From the NCBI GenBank assembly GCA_017396925.1, contig JAFQKM010000118.1:1-8011 (forward strand): a stretch of DNA of 8,011 bases, in the 5' to 3' direction. The notes under the pieces were generated by a model. It made no database searches, was not told the DNA's origin, and saw only the letters and a program-made list of their open reading frames with translations. The stretch's first letter is position 1, and each line of letters opens with the position of its first letter. Origin of the DNA: Clostridia bacterium (GTDB lineage Bacteria > Bacillota > Clostridia > Oscillospirales > Butyricicoccaceae). Position numbers and translations under genes: made by a program. This document shows, piece after piece, positions 1 to 5,500 of the stretch.

Positions 1-414
1 CTGACCGCACTTGGGGCAGATCATGGCGCGCTCGACCTGGCTGCGCTCGGTGGGGGCGCCGCAGCGGCCGCAGAACTTGCGGGACTGCTCCCAGCGGGAA
101 AGCTGCAGGCCGGTGATGACCGAGAATGCGATCTTGCGGTCGGGATGGCTGCGGGCCAGCGCAGGGGCGTTGACATAGCGGAAGCCTTCGGGGGTCTTGA
201 GGATCTCCTCATTGATGTAGCAGCTCTTGCCTTTCATGAAGAAGAGATGGTGGCAGGCCGGAGTCAGCTCGCCGTAGGTGGGCAGCTCGGGGGCGTACTC
301 GTCGCCCTTGACGAGAATATCATTGCCGCGGTAGCAGTAGAGAGGTGCACCTTCGTAAGGGGGCTCTGTAGAGAAAGCGTTGGAGAATACGCCTTCGCCG
401 ATATCTTGGATCAC
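1..414 (-). CDS. nudC: NAD+ diphosphatase NudC, N-terminal part (cut by window edge)
   Basis: The 138 visible residues match the start of NudC-type Nudix hydrolases, which split NAD(H) into NMN(H) and AMP and also remove NAD caps from RNA. Seen: an N-terminal region of about 110 residues, then a zinc ribbon, with C115 and C118 in FCGRCGAP and C133 and C136 in MICPKCG. A tryptophan/arginine-rich linker (SRWEQSRKF) precedes the ribbon. The Nudix box would follow and lies outside the window, so the catalytic part is not seen. The start is GTG at 414-412: an AAGGAGG ribosome binding site lies at 422-428, 7 nt away, and no in-frame ATG lies just upstream. The gene is divergent from the permease at 630. 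Zinc ribbon plus domain order make the call fairly safe. Without the Nudix box, a close relative with another nucleotide substrate cannot be excluded. Confidence 0.85.
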   Translation of the reverse strand, partial: MIQDIGEGVFSNAFSTEPPYEGAPLYCYRGNDILVKGDEYAPELPTYGELTPACHHLFFMKGKSCYINEEILKTPEGFRYVNAPALARSHPDRKIAFSVITGLQLSRWEQSRKFCGRCGAPTERSQVERAMICPKCGQ

Positions 415-453
415 GGATATTCCTCCTTGATGGGTTTTCTTTTAGATAAGTCC

Positions 454-482
454 ATCCTATCATATTTTCTGCCAACAGGCAA
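454..482 (-). promoter_or_regulatory. Possible promoter of nudC
   Basis: On the minus strand a -35-like TTGCCT (477-482) is followed after 17 nt by a -10-like TAGGAT (454-459). Each hexamer matches the sigma-A consensus at 4 of 6 positions. A start site near 447 would give a leader of about 33 nt carrying the AAGGAGG site. An alternative -10, TATGAT (459-464), overlaps it but lacks a good -35. Confidence 0.35.
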
Positions 483-518
483 GCCGCTGCGGCGATTTGT
501 CGGCTTTTCTGTCAGCGG
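481..518. repeat. Overlapping inverted repeats between divergent promoters
   Basis: AAGCCG (481-486) and CGGCTT (501-506) form an inverted repeat whose half-sites are 20 bp apart, about two helical turns. CCGCTG (484-489) and CAGCGG (513-518) form a second one, ending against the -35 box of the permease promoter. They lie exactly between the nudC and permease promoters, where an operator would be expected. Short GC-rich arms can arise by chance, so a regulatory role is only a suggestion. Confidence 0.25.
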
Positions 519-547
519 TTGAATTATCCATCGTTTTATGTTATACT
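519..547 (+). promoter_or_regulatory. Promoter of the lone peptide permease gene
   Basis: TTGAAT (519-524), a 17-nt spacer and TATACT (542-547) match the sigma-A consensus well. TG at 539-540 adds an extended -10. Transcription would begin near 554 and give a leader of about 75 nt before the ATG at 630. Confidence 0.7.
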
Positions 548-575
548 GCTATTTAATCGGAAAAGACGATAATTG

Positions 576-611
576 GGGGAGACCCCACCAAAACTGCCGG
601 TTTTCCGGCAG
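576..611 (+). promoter_or_regulatory. Leader hairpins upstream of the permease
   Basis: The leader contains a small GGGG/CCCC hairpin (576-579 with 583-586) and then a perfect 7-bp stem, CTGCCGG (594-600) and CCGGCAG (605-611), closed by a TTTT loop. The second stem ends 6 nt before the GGAG ribosome binding site (618-621). No T-run follows, so it is not a terminator. It could tune ribosome access or act as a DNA palindrome for a regulator. Confidence 0.4.
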
Positions 612-629
612 AGTTACGGAGCGTTTACA

Positions 630-1556
630 ATGAAAAATATGTTCACCTTTATCCTGCGCCGTCTGGTCAGCATCATTCCGGTGCTTTTTGGCGTAACCTT
701 TCTGGTCTATACGCTGATGACCCTGGCCCCCGGCAACCCCGAGATGATCCCTCTGCGCAACATCACAGATCCGGTCGAGCGCGAAGCCAAGATGGAAGAG
801 CTGGGCCTCAACGACCCGATGATCGTCCGGTATGGCCGCATGATGAAAAAGTGGTTTACCGAAGAGGTCAATGAAAACGATCAGTACAGCGGTATTCTGA
901 CCAAGATGAGCGTCCATCTGCCCAAGTCGCTGCAGCTTTGTATCACATCCCTGTTCTTCTCGGTGGTTCTGGCGCTGCCGCTGGGTGTTTTTGCGGCTAT
1001 CAAACAGAACACGATCTTCGACGGCCTGTGTATGGCCATTTCTCTGGTCGGCGTATCGATGCCCAACTTCTGGATGGGCCTGCTGATGATGATCTGGTTC
1101 GCCCTCAAGCTGGGCTGGTTCCCCACCGCCGGTTCCGAAACGCTGGCTCATCTGGTTCTGCCGGCTGCCACACTGGCCTTCATCAACATGGCGGCCATTG
1201 CCCGTGTCACCCGTTCGTCGGTGCTGGAGGTCATCCGTCAGGACTATGTCCGTACCGCCCGCGCCAAGGGCGTTTCCGAGCGCCGCGTCATCACCCATCA
1301 TGTTCTGCGCAATGCCATGCTGCCCACCATCACGGTCATCGGTATTCAGCTGGGCGAGCTGCTGAGCAATACCATCATTATTGAAAATATCTACGCATGG
1401 CCCGGCGTCGGCCGTCTGCTGATCCAGGCCATCAACAGCCGCGAGATGTCGATGATGATCGCCTGCGTAATGGTCTTTGCCATCGCCGTTTCGCTGATCA
1501 ATCTTCTGGTCGATATTCTCTACAGCCTGATTGATCCCCGTATCAGCATCCAGTAA
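630..1556 (+). CDS. Peptide/nickel ABC transporter permease, DppB/OppB type
   Basis: This 308-residue membrane protein belongs to the DppB/OppB family. Such proteins form one of the two transmembrane subunits of peptide, dipeptide or nickel ABC importers. Seen: the typical start MKNMFTFILRRL leading into TM1 (about 12-32), an extracytoplasmic region of about 70 residues beginning APGNP, then five more hydrophobic segments (about 103-125, 134-157, 172-192, 230-252, 276-298). The EAA loop that docks on the ATPase is about 207-236 (VRTARAKGVSERR...LRNAMLP). The family-typical ending is SLIDPRI. Start: ATG 630 with GGAG 8 nt upstream; a TTG at 573 in frame has no support and would add an atypical extension. 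The gene has its own promoter and terminator. No DppC, binding protein or ATPase gene is in the window, so it appears to be an orphan subunit. Substrate cannot be read from sequence. Confidence 0.93.
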   Translation: MKNMFTFILRRLVSIIPVLFGVTFLVYTLMTLAPGNPEMIPLRNITDPVEREAKMEELGLNDPMIVRYGRMMKKWFTEEVNENDQYSGILTKMSVHLPKSLQLCITSLFFSVVLALPLGVFAAIKQNTIFDGLCMAISLVGVSMPNFWMGLLMMIWFALKLGWFPTAGSETLAHLVLPAATLAFINMAAIARVTRSSVLEVIRQDYVRTARAKGVSERRVITHHVLRNAMLPTITVIGIQLGELLSNTIIIENIYAWPGVGRLLIQAINSREMSMMIACVMVFAIAVSLINLLVDILYSLIDPRISIQ

Positions 1557-1570
1557 AACCAAAGCTTGAA

Positions 1571-1599
1571 AAGCAGACGCCGCGGCGTCTGCTTTTTTT
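1571..1599 (+). terminator. Rho-independent terminator after the permease
   Basis: A perfect 10-bp stem (1571-1580 with 1585-1594) closed by CGCG runs into seven Ts (1593-1599). It starts 15 nt after the stop codon and ends the permease transcript as a single-gene unit. Confidence 0.93.
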
Positions 1600-1635
1600 A
1601 TGCACAGGCTGTAATTTTAATGATTTATTCATGGA

Positions 1636-1663
1636 TTTACATCCGGTTTCCGTGTAAGATAAG
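1636..1663 (+). promoter_or_regulatory. Possible promoter of the AI-2E family gene
   Basis: TTTACA (1636-1641, 5 of 6 to consensus), a 16-nt spacer and GATAAG (1658-1663, 4 of 6). The strong terminator just upstream means the next gene needs its own promoter. This is the best candidate in the gap, but the -10 is weak. Confidence 0.4.
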
Positions 1664-1674
1664 AAGAGGAAAAT

Positions 1675-1700
1675 AGGGGAAACATCCCCTTTTGTGGAGG
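1675..1700 (+). promoter_or_regulatory. Leader hairpin next to ribosome binding site
   Basis: AGGGG (1675-1679) and CCCCT (1686-1690) pair around a 6-nt loop. GGAGG (1696-1700) follows after 5 nt, and the ATG comes 5 nt later. Four Ts after the stem are too few for a convincing terminator. The arrangement resembles that ahead of the sirtuin gene. Confidence 0.4.
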
Positions 1701-1705
1701 ATAAG

Positions 1706-2932
1706 ATGAAAGAAAGCATCCGAAAATATGCCGGGCTGGCCATCTGCCTGTTCAGCCTCTTTCTGGCGATCACCTATTGGGAAGCAGCCGCCGGTTTTCT
1801 GGCCCTGCTGCTGGGTGCGGCCCGTCCGCTGATCCTGGGCGGCGTCATCGCCTATATCGTCAATCTGCTTATGCGGCTGTATGAAGATAAGCTGCTGGGC
1901 AGGGTGAAGGGCAAGACGGCGCTGGCCCTCCGTCGTCCTTTATGTATTCTGCTGGCGCTGGCCAGCGTTGCACTGCTGCTGGTTGTTCTGGTCTGGATGA
2001 TCCTGCCCGAGCTGTGGGCGTCGATCCAGCTGCTGGTCAGCGAGGTGCCCGGCCTGCTGCAGAAGGGCGTAGCCCTGCTGGAAGAGAAGTTCGGGTTCGA
2101 CTGGGCTTTTCTCGACACCTATTTTGCCAAGCTGCAGTCGCTCGATTGGGAGAGTATTGCCAAAAACCTGTTTCAGGGTCTGGGCAGTGCGGTGGGCACA
2201 GCGGTATCGGTGGTCGGCACCATGGCCGGTGTTGTCATCGATTTTGTGGTCGCGCTGGTCTTCGCCATCTACCTGCTGGCCGGCAAGGAAGGCCTGGGCA
2301 GAAGCTGCTTCCGCCTGATGGACGCCTACCTCAAGCCCCGCACCCGCGACCGTATCCTCTATGTGGTGCGCACCTTTGACAACAGTTTCAGCAAGTTTAT
2401 CGTCGGCCAGTGTGTCGAGGCGGTCATCCTCGGCGTCCTCTGTATCGTCGGCATGGCCCTGCTGGGCATTCCCTATGCCACCATGGTCGGTACGCTGGTC
2501 GGCTTCACGGCTCTGATCCCCGTGGCCGGCGCCTACATCGGCGGCGTGGTCGGTTTTCTGCTGATCGCCACGGTATCGCCCGTCAAGGCCATCCTTTTCG
2601 TGGTTTTCCTGGTGGTCCTGCAGCAGCTGGAGGGCAATCTGATCTACCCCCGTGTGGTCGGCTCGTCGATCGGCCTGCCGGGCATCTGGGTGCTGGCGGC
2701 CATTACGGTGGGCGGCGGCGTGATGGGCGTATTGGGTATGCTGCTGGGCGTACCGCTTTTTGCCGGCATCTATCAGATCCTGCGCGATGACCTGCGCCGA
2801 CGCGAACGCATGGAGCCGATGCGGGAGGAAGAAGCCGAGATCATTCTGCCCGACAGCAGCCTGATCCTGCCCGAGAAGGAGATCATCCTGCCCAAAGCGG
2901 CGCAGCAGAAAAAGAAGAAGAAAAAGAAATAA
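1706..2932 (+). CDS. AI-2E family (PerM/YtvI-like) membrane transporter
   Basis: This 408-residue polytopic membrane protein belongs to the AI-2E transporter family (PF01594), a broad group proposed as exporters or antiporters; most members have no proven substrate. Seen: hydrophobic segments at about 9-27, 29-57 and 78-100; a soluble helical region (about 101-155); then a dense membrane half at about 162-192, 233-255, 258-288, 293-307 and 324-358. The second half has family features: LLGIPYATMVGTLVGF, LIPVAGAYIGG, and PRVVGSSIGLPGIWVL. The cytoplasmic tail is unusual, with three [IL]ILP units at a 7-residue period (379, 386, 393) and seven terminal lysines. Start: ATG 1706 with GGAGG 5 nt upstream; the in-frame GTG at 1694 overlaps that site and is rejected. 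It is single-gene, between terminators. AI-2E transport is a family label, not a shown function. Confidence 0.9.
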   Translation: MKESIRKYAGLAICLFSLFLAITYWEAAAGFLALLLGAARPLILGGVIAYIVNLLMRLYEDKLLGRVKGKTALALRRPLCILLALASVALLLVVLVWMILPELWASIQLLVSEVPGLLQKGVALLEEKFGFDWAFLDTYFAKLQSLDWESIAKNLFQGLGSAVGTAVSVVGTMAGVVIDFVVALVFAIYLLAGKEGLGRSCFRLMDAYLKPRTRDRILYVVRTFDNSFSKFIVGQCVEAVILGVLCIVGMALLGIPYATMVGTLVGFTALIPVAGAYIGGVVGFLLIATVSPVKAILFVVFLVVLQQLEGNLIYPRVVGSSIGLPGIWVLAAITVGGGVMGVLGMLLGVPLFAGIYQILRDDLRRRERMEPMREEEAEIILPDSSLILPEKEIILPKAAQQKKKKKKK

Positions 2933-2938
2933 AGGCAG

Positions 2939-2978
2939 AAAAAAACCGTCCGCGGAATGAACCTCGGACGGTTTTTTT
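2939..2978. terminator. Symmetric terminator between convergent genes
   Basis: The GC stem ACCGTCCG (2945-2952) and CGGACGGT (2965-2972) is extended by seven As on the left (2939-2945) and seven Ts on the right (2972-2978). This gives a perfect 14-bp stem with a 12-nt loop. Either strand yields a hairpin followed by a U-run, so it can end both the AI-2E transcript and the minus-strand acetyltransferase transcript. Confidence 0.92.
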
Positions 2979-2991
2979 GGACTGTAAATTA

Positions 2992-3000
2992 TGCTATAAT
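2992..3000 (+). promoter_or_regulatory. Extended -10 element pointing antisense into the GNAT gene
   Basis: TGCTATAAT (TG 2992-2993, perfect TATAAT 2995-3000) is a full extended -10. The -35 position 17 nt upstream is only a T-run (2972-2977), which belongs to the terminator. Transcription would start near 3007, on the stop codon of the convergent acetyltransferase gene, and run antisense to it. No plausible plus-strand gene follows. Confidence 0.4.
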
Positions 3001-3004
3001 CAAA

Positions 3005-3841
3005 TTAGAAAGCACGCTCCAGCATGATGATGTGATTGCTGGGGATGGTGAATCCATACTTGAGCAGGACTTCGTGGAGATCCTCGCGCTCGGAGGGGAT
3101 CATGCAGACCAGCTTGCCAACGCCGCTTTCACGGAACTTCTGAATGGCAAAGCGGACGCATTCGTCCAGATTGCCGCCCATGAGGGCGATATGCAGACCC
3201 TTATCCTTCTGGAAACGGGCGCCGAGGACGACCATGCTGTCGCCCTTCTTCCAGACCATCTGATCCTTGACCAGGGCCTTGTAAAGGGGCTCGCCCATGG
3301 TGTAGAAGGTACGGTTGATGCAGTAGTAATTGTGATAGCCTTCGGCATAGGGCTCGATGGCGGCAGCCGCACAGTGGTGGCAGTCGGCCAGCTCGAAGCC
3401 TTCCACAGGCTCGACGTCGGGGATATTCTCCTTCAGCAGGGTACCTTCCTGGGTCTGGTAGGCGACATGGAGGCCGTTGCGCTCGCCAAGGGTCTTGGAG
3501 GCATAGTTGGTCAGGCCGGTGTACATACGGACGAAGGGGACATGGTAGATGTCGCACAGCTCGACATAGCGCTTCCAGATCTGTGCGCCGCAGCCCTTCT
3601 TCTGGTGGGCGGGATCAACACGCAGGCATTCCAGCCAGCCCGAACCGTCAAACTGGGTGGAGAAACGGCCAAAGCCGATGATGTTTCCATCTTCTTCGGC
3701 GACAACCATCTCGCCGATCTCGTTGTTGAAAAACTCTTCCTGAACGTCGTTGAGGTACTGCAGGCCGGGAGTGGCCTTGGGCTCGATCTCCAGCAGCTTG
3801 GGCAGATCTTCGAGGACGCCTTTGCGGACGGTAATGCTCAT
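3005..3841 (-). CDS. GNAT family N-acetyltransferase, two-domain
   Basis: This 278-residue protein starts with a GNAT fold, which transfers an acyl group from acyl-CoA to an amine. Seen: MSITVRKGVLEDLPKLLEIE is the usual first strand and helix. Motif A is LECLRVDPAHQKKGCGAQI (about 70-88), whose QKKGCG loop binds the CoA pyrophosphate. The C-terminal half (about 200-278) looks like a second, degenerate GNAT half: strands around MVVLGARF and LHIALMGG, a helix, and the ending LLKYGFTIPSNHIIMLERAF. That ending resembles the final strands of the fold. Start: ATG 3841-3839 with AAAGGAGAA 7-8 nt upstream. Further upstream, the same frame holds no family sequence. It is transcribed alone from a strong promoter, divergent from the sirtuin, and ends at the shared terminator. 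The substrate (protein lysine, antibiotic or small amine) cannot be told. The antisense frame is open for about 300 codons but shows no family features. Confidence 0.9.
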   Translation of the reverse strand: MSITVRKGVLEDLPKLLEIEPKATPGLQYLNDVQEEFFNNEIGEMVVAEEDGNIIGFGRFSTQFDGSGWLECLRVDPAHQKKGCGAQIWKRYVELCDIYHVPFVRMYTGLTNYASKTLGERNGLHVAYQTQEGTLLKENIPDVEPVEGFELADCHHCAAAAIEPYAEGYHNYYCINRTFYTMGEPLYKALVKDQMVWKKGDSMVVLGARFQKDKGLHIALMGGNLDECVRFAIQKFRESGVGKLVCMIPSEREDLHEVLLKYGFTIPSNHIIMLERAF

Positions 3842-3905
3842 AACAGGTTCTCCTTTACAAGATAGGTTGGAAAGTTTTGCTTTCGTAAAATAAATAACTG
3901 ATTTT

Positions 3906-3934
3906 AATTTATCACGCATTTGAATGGATGTCAA
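3906..3934 (-). promoter_or_regulatory. Strong promoter of the GNAT gene
   Basis: On the minus strand a perfect TTGACA (3929-3934) is separated by 17 nt from TAAATT (3906-3911), with TG one base before the -10. Transcription would start near 3899, leaving a leader of about 58 nt. The promoter occupies the middle of the gap to the divergent sirtuin gene. For the plus strand the best -10 is TAAAAT at 3886-3891, which lacks a usable -35. Confidence 0.82.
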
Positions 3935-3954
3935 CGCCAGACAGCCATTTCGAT

Positions 3955-3978
3955 GGGGCACAGGCCCCGGAACGGAGG
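3955..3978 (+). promoter_or_regulatory. Leader hairpin and ribosome binding site of the sirtuin
   Basis: GGGGC (3955-3959) and GCCCC (3964-3968) pair around ACAG. Five nt later comes GGAGG (3974-3978), with the ATG 8 nt beyond. The site decides the start at 3987 against an in-frame ATG at 3924 that has no ribosome binding site. The stem-to-GGAGG distance equals that in front of the gene at 1706. Confidence 0.45.
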
Positions 3979-3986
3979 TTTCTGAT

Positions 3987-4715
3987 ATGGATGAAAAACT
4001 GGAAAAACTGAGAGAACTGGTCAACAATGCCCAGCGCATCGTCTTTTTCGGCGGCGCAGGCGTCAGCACCGAAAGCGGCATTCCCGATTTCCGCAGCGTC
4101 GACGGTCTGTATAACCAGCACTATAAGTTTCCGCCCGAGACCATCCTCAGCCGTACATTTTACGACCGTATGCCTGAGGAGTTCTTCCGCTTTTACCGAG
4201 ATAAGATGCTGGTCAAGGGCGTCGAGCCCTCCCGTGCCCATAAGGCGCTGGCCAGAATGGAAAAGGCCGGCAAGCTGCTGGCCATCGTCACACAGAACAT
4301 CGACGGCCTTCATCAGGCGGCCGGCAGCGAAAAGATCTACGAGCTGCACGGCAGCGTCGAGCGAAACTACTGTCAGACCTGCGGCAAGGCCTATTCCCGT
4401 GCCGACATCGAGGCCATGCCCCTTGTGCCCAAGTGCAGCTGCGGCGGCACCATCAAGCCCGACGTTGTGCTGTATGAAGAGCCGCTGAATCAGAATACCA
4501 TGGCTCGCGCCATCTGGTCGATCCGCCAGAGCGACCTGCTGATCATCGGCGGCACCTCGCTGACCGTCTGGCCGGCAGCCGGCCTCATCGAATACTTCGA
4601 GGGCGAGGATCTGGTTATCATCAACAAGACACGGACGCCCTACAGCGACCAGGCCGGTCTGGCCATCTACGATTCCATCGGCAAGGCGCTGGAATACGCC
4701 GTGCAGGACCTGTAA
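3987..4715 (+). CDS. NAD-dependent protein deacylase, SIR2 family (CobB-like)
   Basis: This 242-residue sirtuin would remove acetyl or related groups from protein lysines, using NAD+ and releasing nicotinamide and O-acyl-ADP-ribose. All core motifs are intact: GAGVSTESGIPDFR (23-36) for NAD binding; TQNID (102-106); catalytic H121 in ELHGS; a zinc site with C129, C132, C150 and C152; GTSL (189-192); and INK (212-214). The length is that of compact bacterial enzymes. The Y-x-x-R pair of desuccinylase-type sirtuins is not evident, so deacetylase activity is the better guess. Start: ATG 3987 with GGAGG 8 nt upstream. It is first of a three-gene operon, with a 2-nt gap to DUF5131, and divergent from a GNAT gene. 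Nothing resembles the larger NAD-depleting SIR2 domains of phage-defence proteins. Confidence 0.95.
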   Translation: MDEKLEKLRELVNNAQRIVFFGGAGVSTESGIPDFRSVDGLYNQHYKFPPETILSRTFYDRMPEEFFRFYRDKMLVKGVEPSRAHKALARMEKAGKLLAIVTQNIDGLHQAAGSEKIYELHGSVERNYCQTCGKAYSRADIEAMPLVPKCSCGGTIKPDVVLYEEPLNQNTMARAIWSIRQSDLLIIGGTSLTVWPAAGLIEYFEGEDLVIINKTRTPYSDQAGLAIYDSIGKALEYAVQDL

Positions 4716-4717
4716 GC

Positions 4718-5500
4718 ATGGCCGGCTGGAATCCATGGCACGGCTGCCGCAAGATCAGCCCCGGCTGCCAGAACTGTTATGTCTACCGCATCGATGCACG
4801 GCATGGACGGGATGCATCGCAGGTGGTGCGCAACAAGCACTTCGATCTGCCCCTGAAAAAAGACCGGCAGGGCAACTGGAAGATCCCGGCGGGCGAGACC
4901 GTTTATACCTGCTTTTCCTCCGACTTTTTTCTGGAGGAAGCCGACAGATGGCGGCCGGAGGCCTGGGCCATTATGAAAGCACGGCCCGACCTGCATTTCT
5001 TTTTGATCACCAAACGCATCCATCGGTTTGCCGCCTGTATCCCGGCCGATTGGGGCGAGGGTTATCCCAATGTTACGATCGCCTGTACGGTGGAAAATCA
5101 GGCCATGGCCGATTTCCGTCTGCCCATCTATCTGCAGGCGCCTATTCGACGCAAATGCCTGGCCTGCGAACCCCTGCTGGAGGACATCGATCTGGAGCGA
5201 TACCTGCAGGACGGACAGATCGGCGCCATTGTGGCCGGCGGAGAATCGGGCATCGATGTCCGCCCCTGTGATTATGCATGGATCCTGCATCTGCGGGAGC
5301 AGTGTATGCGAAACGGGGTGGATTTCCGGTTCAAGCAGACCGGCGCTGTTTTTATCCGCGACGGCAGGCGATACCGCATCCCGCGCAAGCTGCAGCACAG
5401 CCAGGCCCGGGCGGCCGGCATCGATGTGGGCAGCCGGCATCGGATGTTTGAAGCACCCAAGGAAGAGCCGATCCAGCTGGATCTGTGGGAGGAAGTATGA
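4718..5500 (+). CDS. DUF5131 family protein (phage Gp37/Gp68-like, three-Cys motif)
   Basis: This 260-residue protein belongs to the family called phage Gp37/Gp68 or DUF5131, found in phages and in ordinary chromosomes; no reaction is established. Seen: the opening WNPWHGCRKISPGCQNCYVYR has C10, C17 and C20 (C-x6-C-x2-C), which recalls the iron-sulfur cysteines of radical SAM proteins without their CxxxCxxC spacing. Family landmarks follow: FSSDFFLEEADRWRPEAW (66-83), FLITKR (95-100), NVTIACTVENQ (118-128), CLACEPLLE (147-155), GGESG (174-178), and FKQTG (205-209). The start 2 nt after the sirtuin stop is supported by family sequence beginning at residue 4; the ribosome binding site (AGGA, 9 nt away) is weak, suggesting coupled translation. 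Its stop overlaps the SfsA start as ATGA. The partner TcmP is not in the window, and no phage genes surround it. Confidence 0.88.
   Translation: MAGWNPWHGCRKISPGCQNCYVYRIDARHGRDASQVVRNKHFDLPLKKDRQGNWKIPAGETVYTCFSSDFFLEEADRWRPEAWAIMKARPDLHFFLITKRIHRFAACIPADWGEGYPNVTIACTVENQAMADFRLPIYLQAPIRRKCLACEPLLEDIDLERYLQDGQIGAIVAGGESGIDVRPCDYAWILHLREQCMRNGVDFRFKQTGAVFIRDGRRYRIPRKLQHSQARAAGIDVGSRHRMFEAPKEEPIQLDLWEEV

Noticed and set aside
411..455. A 14-codon minus-strand reading frame ending on the nudC start (GTGA overlap), a possible leader peptide
   Set aside because: Its ATG overlaps the most likely -10 of nudC, so it would not be in the transcript, and it has no ribosome binding site.
145..522. A 125-codon plus-strand open frame at the left edge
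   Set aside because: It is antisense to the nudC start region, whose frame shows a zinc ribbon and a good ribosome binding site, and it runs through the divergent promoter region.
549..1562. A 337-codon minus-strand open frame opposite the permease
   Set aside because: It is rich in His, Gln and Asp, a typical antisense shadow of a membrane-protein gene, and there is no ribosome binding site or homology signal.
2957..3865. A 302-codon plus-strand open frame opposite the GNAT gene
   Set aside because: Its start lies inside the terminator stem, upstream of the only plus-strand -10 element. The minus-strand frame carries clear GNAT motifs, a ribosome binding site and a promoter.
3912..5440. 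Long minus-strand open frames opposite the sirtuin and DUF5131
   Set aside because: They are antisense to intact, motif-rich genes and have no initiation signals.
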